A stretch of 10,570 nt of DNA from Saccoglossus kowalevskii (GCF_000003605.2 NW_003105600.1:459877-470446), one strand, 5' to 3'; counted from the first letter of the stretch, positions 1 to 7,254 are shown. Made by a program: numbers and translations. Notes: generated by a model not told the origin, from the sequence alone.

Positions 1-96
1 AAGCAACATTGCTAACTGATTAGTAAATTTGCTCGACAACGCACTGCAATGCTTTTCAAATGCTACATGCTACAATAGTAAAGACTATATACATAC
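1..96 (-). other. CRBN intron 2 (partial)
   Basis: AT-rich sequence following the GTATGT donor. No continuation of the cereblon reading frame (expected YLG…) was found here, so exon 3 lies outside the window. Confidence 0.6.
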
Positions 97-254
97 TGAA
101 TGAGCTGTGGGTAACGATGGATCATAGTTGATATTCTGATTGGAATCTTTCTTTTTATCTTTTTTCTTGTCATTAGAACTTTTTTTCTTATCTTTTTTTC
201 GATCAGTGTCTTCCATCATTTCAACTTCTACCTGTTCTGCATCCACTTCATTTT
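97..254 (-). CDS. CRBN: CRBN homologue, coding exon 2
   Basis: The exon has an acceptor after a T-rich tract (…TTATTTCATTCAAG) and a donor GTATGT at 96-91. It encodes the remaining acidic residues (EVDAEQVEVEMMED), the Lys-rich run and the family signature NYDPSLPTAHS. It ends in phase 0, exactly where human cereblon continues with YLG. Without splicing, the frame meets a stop three codons past the donor. Confidence 0.8.
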
Positions 255-1770
255 CTTGAATGAAATAACAAAAAGTTTTTTCAGTTAATTACCTGTACTT
301 TGTCCAGAGTTCAGACAGTATTTGGCGATCACATCTCGCAGTTTGTTGATCCATGTGCTTAAGATATATGTACGGGTGATATAAGATGAAGATCATATAA
401 TAGAGATTATTAATCTTAACAAATCCTCATCTAATATATTTCTTGGATCTAGTTATTATACGAAAATTATGGGTTGAAAGTTGTCACATTGATCATAAGC
501 TTACATTTACTGTCAAATAAAGGATGACAAATAAAAAAATACTTTATTTCAACCACTCAGAAAAATTGACATTTCTAATTTGGTTGTATCAGAAATAAAG
601 TTAATGAAAATACAATAAAAGTTTTGATAAGAATAAAAGATAAAATAAGGTAATTGAAAAGATAATAAAAATTATTTTATTTTATCCCTAATTTCAGATA
701 GTATGATAATGCATAATATTGTGGTGTTTTCATTTGAGTATAAATTGTTCTTTGTTATCAAACTTTGCAAATTTGAGTTGAATAGTGTGTTTCTTTCTTT
801 GTTAAATAATTTAGTCTGATGGTGTAATTTATCTTCTATTACATTGCAATGAGAACAAATTCTGTTTTCTACTAATGAAGAAAAGCGCATGCTGGTTAGC
901 AAAAATAACGACACAGTTCAGACTATTGACACATAATATACATTTCCGCATTGAAATAATTGTTGGAGTCTTTGTGCATGATGTCACATGCAAAAGGGTA
1001 TTTGACATAATTAAAATCTTCTTAATAATGAGTTAGTTCACTGAAAAACGTAAAATTCCTCAGAAGAAATTAAATGCATCACAAGAAAACTAACAAAATG
1101 AACTACATTCAAAAGACAATTGCTAATCTAAAACACCTATTCCAATACTATATGGCAAGAATAACAATGTTTAAAATACAATCATACTTGGCAATCATAT
1201 CTACTGATGCAATAACATAAACAAATATTCTACGGCTTACTAATAATTTAAAGCCAGAAAAAGAATGTTTCAAAAATTAACAAGGTGTTGCTGTCCCAAT
1301 AACACATACTAGCATTTTTTTTTAAAAAATTTAGCTAGTAAATCAGTACTAGTGTTTTTCTTTATCATTATAAATTTGAATTTATAGTTCAGACTAATAG
1401 CAAAAAAAGTTAAATAATATAATGACAAGGTAATTTTCATAAAGTTTATCACCTTATACTCTTTACACAATGACATGTAAAAATAATTGCCGAGGAATGT
1501 GTTCACGTGACCATGTTTACAAATATACATAGATTCATAAATAATACAATTCTAAGTTACGCACTTTCTATGTGCGTATCCAGAGATTATTTCTCGTCCA
1601 GTGTTTACATCTGTCTAATGTTCCAAGCACGAATATGCATGATACATGTTGAATACTAGTGACCGAGTGTGCAAAATATGCGGACATAAATTAAAATGCA
1701 TACCGTCTTCAGAAGATTGTCCTTCTCCGTACAGATCAAGTCCAAGCAAAGGTAACAAATCGTCAGCCAT
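97..1770 (-). CDS. CRBN: Cereblon homologue, 5' part (2 coding exons; continues past window start)
   Basis: Spliced minus-strand CDS: exon 1 at 1770-1704 (22 codons plus 1 nt) and exon 2 at 254-97 (2 nt plus 52 codons), 75 residues in all. Seen: start MADDLLPLLGLDLYGEG, an acidic run at residues about 21-40, a Lys/Asp-rich run at 41-59 (KKDKKK repeated), then INYDPSLPTAHS at 64-75. Human cereblon has the same order: acidic N-terminus, then INFDTSLPTSHTYLG leading into the Lon-like domain; that match is the main reason for the call. Borders are GT..AG (donors GTATGC and GTATGT, acceptor TTCAAG), and the phase-1 junction creates GAA. The ATG has A at -3 and G at +4. Known role: substrate receptor of the CUL4-DDB1 E3 ubiquitin ligase. 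The Lon-like and thalidomide-binding domains lie outside the window. The gene is divergent from DNAJB9 and shares its promoter. Odd: the Lys-rich stretch is much longer than in human CRBN. Confidence 0.8.
255..1703 (-). other. CRBN intron 1
   Basis: A 1449-nt AT-rich intron between the two cereblon exons. It contains a 246-nt open stretch resembling the cysteine-containing tail of a non-LTR retrotransposon protein (672-917, minus) and many short A/T runs. Nothing else in it reads as a phase-compatible exon: the open stretch near 293-380 cannot be spliced in frame to exon 1. Confidence 0.65.
672..917 (-). pseudogene. Possible remnant of a non-LTR retrotransposon reverse-transcriptase tail (zf-RVT-like)
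   Basis: The minus-strand reading frame is open for about 80 codons with no good ATG. Its pattern ENRICSHCNVIEDKLHH followed by …LFNKERNTLF resembles the C-terminal block of many animal LINE proteins, typically R-x-C-x2-C…EDE-x-H-(F/L)…C-x2-Y…R…LF. The CxxC, ED, H and R positions are present, but the third Cys expected after the His is missing. That fits a decayed fragment in the cereblon intron on the same strand. No catalytic RT motif is seen in the flanks. The alternatives are chance or an unrecognised alternative exon. Confidence 0.3.
1704..1770 (-). CDS. CRBN: CRBN homologue, coding exon 1
   Basis: The exon runs from the ATG (1770-1768) to a donor GTATGC at 1703-1698 and encodes MADDLLPLLGLDLYGEGQ followed by SSED, ending in phase 1. 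The frame is closed upstream by the AT-rich leader, and the initiation context is good. A plus-strand ORF over the same bases (1646-1939) looks like a shadow of this exon and the promoter. Confidence 0.75.
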
Positions 1771-1791
1771 ATTTATTTATTTCGAAATACC

Positions 1792-1817
1792 GCGAGATTG
1801 TGCGAGACTATGCGAGA
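1792..1817 (+). repeat. Three GCGAGA motifs at exact 10-bp spacing
   Basis: GCGAGA occurs at 1792, 1802 and 1812; the last two copies are TGCGAGA and the first is CGCGAGA. Each equals half of the known TCTCGCGAGA promoter palindrome. One helical turn of spacing would place all three on the same DNA face, 22-47 bp upstream of the cereblon ATG. Confidence 0.6.
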
Positions 1818-1835
1818 AATCAGTAGGGTTTCTAT

Positions 1836-1841
1836 CACGTG
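1836..1841. promoter_or_regulatory. CACGTG E-box
   Basis: Perfect palindromic E-box in the context ATCACGTGTA inside the shared promoter. It is a typical target of bHLH-ZIP factors (USF, MITF/TFE type), and its ACGT core can also be read by bZIP factors. The assignment to a factor is inference. Confidence 0.4.
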
Positions 1842-1929
1842 TATACTTTTCAGCCAATCAAATATTGAGTCGTGTCTCACAGCAGTTACTTCCGTGTTCG
1901 GTGGGATGTACAGTTATTTACTTCAAAAT

Positions 1930-1989
1930 CATTTGGTAGGGTGGATTTGCGCTAGCTGAAAGACGGATTTTGTTCTTTTATATATTTCG
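1930..1989 (+). other. DNAJB9: DNAJB9 non-coding exon 1 (5' end not determined)
   Basis: Exon end inferred from a strong donor, TTTCG|GTGAGT at 1990, paired with the acceptor TTCTTTCACAG ending at 2681 just 24 nt before the DNAJB9 ATG. Vertebrate DNAJB9 also has a non-coding first exon. The start is a placeholder, because the transcription start cannot be read from sequence alone. Confidence 0.45.
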
Positions 1990-2681
1990 GTGAGTATCTG
2001 ATCTTCAAAAGAGACGTGCACGTCCCGCATGGGACAGTGATCCATTGAAAATGTGTGAATTATTATTTAGACAGACAAAATCAACTTGAAGTCGGATACG
2101 TTGCAACTCAGCAACACCGTCACATCCTTTTGCTTGCCTTGCAACCTATCGTTTTAACACGGTAACAGATTAGACGTGTATATGCTTACTGTCGCAACGA
2201 GCTACTATTTTAGCAAGTGATTTTTTTTTATACATGCCTTTCATACTTTCGTCAACTATTATCAAATTTACTCTGACATTTGCGGATTTATTGACCCTCG
2301 GGCACTGACACCCCGACAAAAAATACTGCAGCAGACGACCTCGAAACCGTGACAGATCGAACAGATGGCTAACAACTCGGTTGTTAAAGTAAAAATGTGC
2401 CATTCTTCGTCGCAGAGGCAGGGATTATGAATGATTCCTATGTGCCATATTCTATTATTCACGAATTTAAATATTGTGATTTGCGTAGTAATCCAGATTA
2501 TCTCGCGCCAGGATTATTTTATATTTGTCAACGCAACAACTATGTTTTGGTGTACTTGCTTTAAATAGGTGTTTTAATTGACTTTTTTAAGAGATTATGC
2601 TAGTTGCTATAATGAGTTTGTAGAAAGCTTTTATGTTTTATTTTGTTTTTATCCACTAAATATTTCATTTTTCTTTCACAG
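1990..2681 (+). other. DNAJB9 intron 1
   Basis: A 692-nt intron with a GTGAGT donor and a T-rich tract ending in CACAG. It carries the 12-bp palindrome GACGTGCACGTC at 2013-2024, a patch at about 2280-2420 richer in G+C than its flanks, and a short perfect hairpin at 2370-2386. Minus-strand ORFs at 2170-2462 overlap each other and resemble no family. Confidence 0.5.
2013..2024. promoter_or_regulatory. Palindromic ACGT element, candidate unfolded-protein-response bZIP site
   Basis: GACGTGCACGTC is a perfect 12-bp palindrome made of two opposed GACGTG half-sites, 23 bp after the exon 1 donor. The XBP1/ATF6 UPRE core is TGACGTG(G/A); here the base before GACGTG is A, not T. Since mammalian DNAJB9 is an XBP1 target, this is the best candidate UPR element near the gene. 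Binding is inference. Confidence 0.4.
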
Positions 2682-2922
2682 TAAAACTAATTACAGCTCA
2701 CAAATATGCAATATCAATGGGTTATAGTGGTTTTTACATGCGGAGCACTTTTCTGTGAGATGGTAGTTTCAAAAACTAAAGACTATTATGATATCTTAGG
2801 AGTACCAAAAAGTGCTTCGGAAAGGGAAATCAAGAGAGCTTTCCGTAAATTAGCGGTGAAATATCACCCCGACAAAAATAAAGATCCTGATGCTGAAGCT
2901 CAGTTCATGGAAATTGCCAAAG
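2682..2922 (+). CDS. DNAJB9: DNAJB9 exon 2 (24 nt leader, then signal peptide and most of the J domain)
   Basis: The exon starts after TTCTTTCACAG and ends at AAAG|GTAAGT; coding begins at the ATG at 2706 (context AAAT before ATG) and covers residues 1-72 plus 1 nt. It contains the hydrophobic N-terminus, helices I-III of the J domain and the HPD triad in [16 protein letters not shown]. The unspliced frame stops two codons into the intron. Confidence 0.92.
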
Positions 2923-5900
2923 GTAAGTGAGAAAGTTGTTTTGTTTTTTAATATACAATATTCAAAATGCTTACTGATACTGGTACATGCAGGCAGTTAC
3001 TGCTGTTGATAACTTGGCTACAAGTGTGTAAGCACCAGTTTAATTTACCAAACATTTTTTTATGATACTAATACATACATATACTTTTGTTGTTTGCTGT
3101 TCCCAAAATAGGGCCGCACTAGAAAATAGCTTTTTATAGCAGAGTTGAACTGCTTCCCATATGGAGCATATAAATATTCAAATATTTTTTTTTGTCTTGT
3201 ATTCATGACAATAAATTCAGTTTCTCTAGATTACCATAAACTAACAGTGATTATATTTGCTACATCTAGATTAAAACAATCTGCCTTAATGATTCTTGCA
3301 TTATTAGAAATAAAATAGCAATTTACTATCACCCAAATATTCTTGTGTTTAAATTTTTTTTTTTATAATGGAAATGATAAACAGCTGACTAATTTTATTT
3401 TTTTCATTGTGATATAATAGGCTTTATATTTAAATTCTTGTAAATTGTATTTTACAATCATTTAGACTTTAGATTTTATATCAATATCAGTTGTTGCTTG
3501 TTCTAATCACATGTCAACAAACACTGTAAATGCATATCACATTGTTTGGAGTGGTGAAACATTGTTGGCATGTAGTTATTTTAAAAATTATTATTTAGTC
3601 GCTCCGAAAAATTAGTTGGAATAAAAAAAAATAATCCTATCCAAAGAGAGTAAATATCCTGGATGAACAGAATTTCTCATAGCGTCCGTAACACTGTCAC
3701 ATCAACAACATTGGCATACTATGTGCGTGCAATGATATTCATATTTGGTGTTATTTCAGCAATAATTCTACATTTCAATTTTACCATTCAAAAAAAAAAA
3801 AATATGCTTGTGATAAATATATAATCCCAAAATATTATCTCTTTGGTTAATGTCAGCAGACTTAGGATTACCGCCTAAATAGCATACAATGTAAATCCTT
3901 GCCTTTGGCTTGGATTTATACAAAATCACTCCATCTTGTATCTGCTGATATTATTGTGAAGTTATATAAATAATTATTTTACGCACGTTGTATAACTGCA
4001 CGAGACCCAAACATGTTGCATCACAATGACTGGCTTCTGTTGTCATAACACACCAGTTTTAAGCTTCTCTAACACTGACCTTAAAAAAAACTGCCAAGGT
4101 TAAACAAAAAATAGGAATTTCTTGAGCACATAACTGCAAAAAAAGTGAACATGAAACTGGTATTTATCAACCTTAAATACTTTTAATATCTGATTTTTAA
4201 TTAATAACTTTTGTGTTCATTTTCATAGCCTATGAAGTGTTAGCAGACCCTGACAAACGAAGACAGTACGATCAATTAGGAGCTTCAGCATTTGAGGATA
4301 ATGTGCGGAATGGTGGCGGCCAAGGTGGTGGATTTGATTTCAACTTCAATGATTTCTTTAAACATTTTGACAGCAGTGTCAAGACATTTCACGGACACAA
4401 CCACCGAAATAAGAGAAAACATTCTGGTGAAGATAACATCTTTAATTTTGGGGGTGGAATGTTTGATTTTGGTGATATTTGGGATGATTCTGATTCTGAT
4501 GATGATTTCGGCTTTGACATGTTTGGAGATATGTTTGGAAGTCAAAAGTTTGGAGGCGGGGATGGATTTCACTTCAATTTCCAGCATGGTCATCAGCAGC
4601 AGCACAATCACCAACATCGTGAGACGCATACAAAAGTGAGTTGAAACGTCTTTTTTTGATAAAGGATTCCATACCACTACGGCCTTGAAAATAAATATTC
4701 ATGTTTCTGGTCCTGTGCACGACACAAATATTTTTTGACAGAATTTTAGAAATAATAGAGGGAAATTTATTTTTCAAGAAAGATCAAAATAAAAGCACAA
4801 ATTTTAAAATAAATAAATAAAAAAATACACATGTACATGAATTTCACCAAACTGACTAGAAACTAATTTCTAGGTCCAGTCTTAACCAGATTTACCTGTC
4901 TGCATTGTACTGCCTTGTATCCCCAGGTATATTAATGTTGTGCATAGGCTTTACCATATTTGCTTTATTATCGCCAATATCTAAAAACATTATGTGTTGT
5001 ATATTTTAACCATAGACACACCCCTGTCAATACACCCTGTGTAAGTTCATGCGTTACTAATATAGCAACTGTTTTTTGATCCCTCCCTTTGATTATATCT
5101 GATGGACAAAGTTGCTCTCTAAGAGGATACTTGTTTTTATCTATTTTGGGACATGTGACATATTTAATTAATGATGTCAATATGTGCGAGTTGAATTTCG
5201 TGAGTTCATGAAAATCATAGAAGTTTATAGCATTGAAACTGTCATTGGTGTATGTCCTTATAGACAAGGTGTAATAGTTACTTTTCTTTTGTCTCCACAA
5301 ACACCAGTTTAATTATATGATTACTAAGAAATTCCTTGCAGCAAAAATTAAACTGTTTATGGTACTGGTATGTCCTGATTATTGACAAGCCAACTATCTC
5401 TGTTTCTTTCGTACAGTTACCTGATTTCAAGATGTACTACTATACTTTTTCTGTTAATCCTTGTTGTATTATTTTAACTCTCCTATCTTTTTTATCTTTA
5501 CAGGCTCATCATAATGTACATAGAAAAATGAACACCCACCATTCAGGTAAGTAGTTACAGTAACATTACTACGGTACCTCCAGATGAGGTATAAACTTTA
5601 CACCACCTGTTCCCTCTTTTCATCACAAATTCACAAAATAGTCCTGTTTATAATCTGCTCTTTCTTTCAGAAGATTGGGACAAAAATAACCAAATTATTT
5701 GAGTAAAAACTGAAAATTGACTCAAATTTTGTCTGTTGCATTAGGGTTCATCCCCAGAAATATTGAAGAATATACGAAAAAAGTGCAGAAAAATTTGGGT
5801 TAGAAAGTCTAGTATTGAAAAGGATAAACTGCATTGTCTTTTTGTTGATTGACACATCTCAGATTTGCTGGTAAACATTTGGCAACATTTCAGGTCTAAC

Positions 5901-6121
5901 TTGTATAGGTGTATTCATGTCAATCATTATTGATATTGGCTCTACTGATGTTTTATAAAGACATGCAGCATACAACACACTGTCTTACACTCTGTCTTTG
6001 ATAATGTGTTTTAAATTGACAGTTTTCTATAACTTTTATGTATTTTTCAGGTGGCAGGACCTGTCGTACTGTAACGCAACGAGTTGGCAACATGGTAACA
6101 ACGTACACAGATTGTTCATAA
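2706..6121 (+). CDS. DNAJB9: DnaJ homologue subfamily B member 9 (ERdj4), complete, 4 coding exons
   Basis: Spliced CDS 2706-2922, 4229-4635, 5504-5546, 6051-6121 (738 nt, 245 residues; human 223). Known role: ER-lumen J-domain co-chaperone that stimulates BiP ATPase, aids ER-associated degradation and, in mammals, restrains IRE1. Residues 1-22 are a hydrophobic signal peptide or anchor ([13 protein letters not shown]). Residues about 26-90 are the J domain: [18 protein letters not shown] at 54-56, [17 protein letters not shown] at 74-90. Residues 97-208 form a G/F-type region rich in Gly, Phe, Asp and His, with the acidic run DDSDSDDD at 158-165. Residues 209-223 are His-rich. Residues 226-245, [20 protein letters not shown], closely match the ERdj4-specific C-terminus with its two Cys and decide the family over other DnaJ proteins. 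All borders are GT..AG and the phases agree (1, 0, 1). No KDEL-type signal is present, as in vertebrate ERdj4. Confidence 0.93.
2923..4228 (+). other. DNAJB9 intron 2
   Basis: A 1306-nt AT-rich intron (GTAAGT donor, TTTTCATAG acceptor). It includes a 13-nt A run at 3790-3802 and a nested inverted-repeat structure at 3854-3947. No coding sequence was recognised. Confidence 0.85.
3854..3947. repeat. Nested inverted repeats in intron 2
   Basis: The outer arms CAGCAGA (3854-3860) and TCTGCTG (3941-3947) are perfect complements. Inside them TAAATCC (3892-3898) pairs with GGATTTA (3912-3918), and GCC with GGC beyond a 2-nt internal loop. A structured RNA or a small decayed mobile element would both fit; chance is possible for 7-bp arms. 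Confidence 0.35.
4229..4635 (+). CDS. DNAJB9: DNAJB9 exon 3 (end of the J domain and the Gly/Phe/Asp/His-rich region)
   Basis: The exon starts after TTTTCATAG and ends at ACAAAA|GTGAGT; it covers the rest of residue 73 to residue 208. It begins [18 protein letters not shown], completing J-domain helix IV, followed by [16 protein letters not shown], an aromatic/acidic segment with repeated MFGDMFG-type motifs and a His/Gln-rich tail ([12 protein letters not shown]). Two overlapping ORFs in other frames (4292-4639 plus, 4285-4677 minus) are shadows. Confidence 0.92.
4636..5503 (+). other. DNAJB9 intron 3
   Basis: An 868-nt intron with a GTGAGT donor and a long pyrimidine-rich tract before TTTACAG. 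If retained, it adds Val-Ser and a stop. It holds a 110-codon minus-strand open frame (4968-5300) that matches no family I recognise, and an A/T-rich run at about 4775-4830. Confidence 0.85.
5504..5546 (+). CDS. DNAJB9: DNAJB9 exon 4, 43-nt microexon
   Basis: It is bounded by TCTTTACAG and TTCAG|GTAAGT and encodes [14 protein letters not shown] plus the first base of Gly223. Its length is 1 mod 3. Joining exon 3 directly to exon 5 would read VAGPVVL then stop, so inclusion is needed to reach the conserved C-terminus; this confirms the exon without transcript data. Confidence 0.88.
5547..6050 (+). other. DNAJB9 intron 4
   Basis: A 504-nt intron (GTAAGT donor, ATTTTTCAG acceptor). A perfect 6-bp hairpin with a 5-nt loop lies at 5575-5591, close to the microexon donor. 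No coding sequence was seen. Confidence 0.85.
6051..6121 (+). CDS. DNAJB9: DNAJB9 exon 5, coding part (conserved C-terminus and stop)
   Basis: The exon starts after TATTTTTCAG with GT completing Gly223, then encodes [20 protein letters not shown] and CS, ending with TAA at 6119-6121. The [16 protein letters not shown] block is the hallmark of ERdj4 orthologues. Confidence 0.93.
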
Positions 6122-6185
6122 CGTTGTATCAAGACATACCATTTACACCCCTTGTATATATTTATAAAAGATGAAAAGGACAATC

Positions 6186-6201
6186 TATATATATATATAT
6201 A
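6186..6201. repeat. (TA)8 microsatellite
   Basis: Sixteen bases of perfect TA dinucleotide, 65 nt after the DNAJB9 stop, flanked on both sides by AATCTAT-like sequence. Confidence 0.85.
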
Positions 6202-6320
6202 ATCTATCTAGAGATACTAAGGCCTTTGGTGCTACATTTAACTAAGAACATTTAATAGCAAGAAAATAAGTCGGTCCAACCACAATTATTGAAGTATACT
6301 AGGAGCTCGGGAGCACACCA

Positions 6321-6330
6321 AATAAATAAA
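6321..6330 (+). terminator. Proximal poly(A) signals (two overlapping AATAAA)
   Basis: AATAAATAAA contains AATAAA at 6321 and 6325. The sequence 30-50 nt downstream is only weakly GT-rich. Confidence 0.45.
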
Positions 6331-6536
6331 CAGCAATTTTAAATCAATTTAATATAAGAACATTGTCTACAGCATATGTGAACAAAATTAATGGCACTAG
6401 CGGGGTCAATTTCCAAAGGTGTTTAATAAGATTCATGTGGACAAAATTTTTCGAAAGTCTTTGAAACTCCATTATGTGCATGCTCTACTAATACAGTATG
6501 TGCCAAATGAATATAACATGGCATTAAAGCGGGAGG

Positions 6537-6664
6537 GTCGTCACCTGTGCACGCGCAGGAATCGAGTCACTAGCAACGATAACACATGCTAATGGCTCAT
6601 GGGTAGATGTTTGTTTGTAAAGAATGACACACTATGGCCATCTGACGCATGCCCAGGTGACGAC
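6537..6664. repeat. Inverted repeat, 19-bp arms, 128 bp overall
   Basis: The left arm GTCGTCACCTGTGCACGCG (6537-6555) is matched by the reverse complement of 6646-6664, GTCGTCACCTGGGCATGCG, at 17 of 19 positions; the outer 11 are perfect. The inner arms do not continue. A small foldback or MITE-like insertion is plausible; no clear target-site duplication was seen. Confidence 0.5.
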
Positions 6665-7254
6665 TCAGAAAATTGACAATATTTAAGTTAATGCAGAAAT
6701 TGTCTTCATGTCGCTATTAAATCATCAAATTAGGCGCTTTACAGTATAATTACAAATAATGTGAACTGAATTCTGAAATTTGCCTTGTCACTGTTCAAGT
6801 TGAAGTACAGGAGGATATTTATATTTTTGATGCTAATTGGTTACTGACTTTGTAGACCCATTTATGCCTTGACAGTTGTATTATGCTGTAATTATAAATT
6901 CTTGGTTTTGAGTGAACTAACAACTAATCCTCATTTCACCAAGTTAATGTTATTAAATAGTTATAAAAACTGTAATGTTCAAAACTACCTAGTGTCTACT
7001 CTGACCCCCAACAGTATATTGTGCTGCTGCGCCATTCTGACCATAGCCTCATTGTGTCCTTGCACTTAATGTACAGCTTTTGTGAATATACCTTAGTTTA
7101 CATGTCAGTTATTCTAGTCTAGATGGAGAACTTTTCAACATTTACATTGAACCTCTTTGTTTACACCTCACAAAAAATTCATTATTTAATGCCATGCTGT
7201 GAGGTGGGGTTTGTTAATAGTCTAAGTTTGATCTTTTTATTTGTTTATCAATGA

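Larger units (their letters stand above)
1771..1989. promoter_or_regulatory. Shared bidirectional promoter of CRBN and DNAJB9
   Basis: Only 219 bp separate the cereblon ATG from the putative first donor of DNAJB9, so both transcription starts and both 5' leaders must fit here. Motifs seen: GCGAGA at 1792-1797, 1802-1807 and 1812-1817; CACGTG at 1836-1841; CCAAT at 1854-1858; ACTTCCG (ETS type, minus-strand CGGAAGT) at 1888-1894. CpG density is higher than in the flanks. There is no consensus ERSE (CCAAT-N9-CCACG): the bases nine after CCAAT read AGTCG. A TATA-like run at 1976-1987 sits against the exon 1 donor and may be only leader sequence. Confidence 0.65.

Noticed and set aside
293-380. 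Minus-strand open stretch reading WINKLRDVIAKYC before a GTAATT donor, considered as a cereblon exon
   Set aside because: Its possible entry phase is incompatible with exon 1 (a stop appears in the frame set by the phase-1 donor), while exon 1 joins exon 2 directly in a matching phase. It is treated as intronic.
1854-1872. CCAAT box tested as part of an ER stress response element
   Set aside because: ERSE needs CCACG nine bases after CCAAT; here the bases are AGTCG, so only a plain CCAAT box is claimed.
1646-1939. Plus-strand 97-codon ORF with VCKICGHKLKC, resembling a zinc ribbon
   Set aside because: It lies antisense over the well-supported cereblon exon 1 and runs through the promoter; the Cys pairs come from the complement of coding sequence.
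2170-2462. Two overlapping minus-strand ORFs in DNAJB9 intron 1
   Set aside because: No family resemblance, mutually overlapping, no splice support.
4285-4677. Minus-strand 130-codon ORF and plus-strand 115-codon ORF over DNAJB9 exon 3
   Set aside because: Shadows of the repetitive Gly/Asp/Phe coding frame; low-complexity Ile/Met-rich translations.
6548-6576. Sequence resembling a tRNA-derived SINE B box on the minus strand inside the 6537-6664 inverted repeat
   Set aside because: It matches the B box only partly and no A box or poly(A)/simple tail was found at the right distance.
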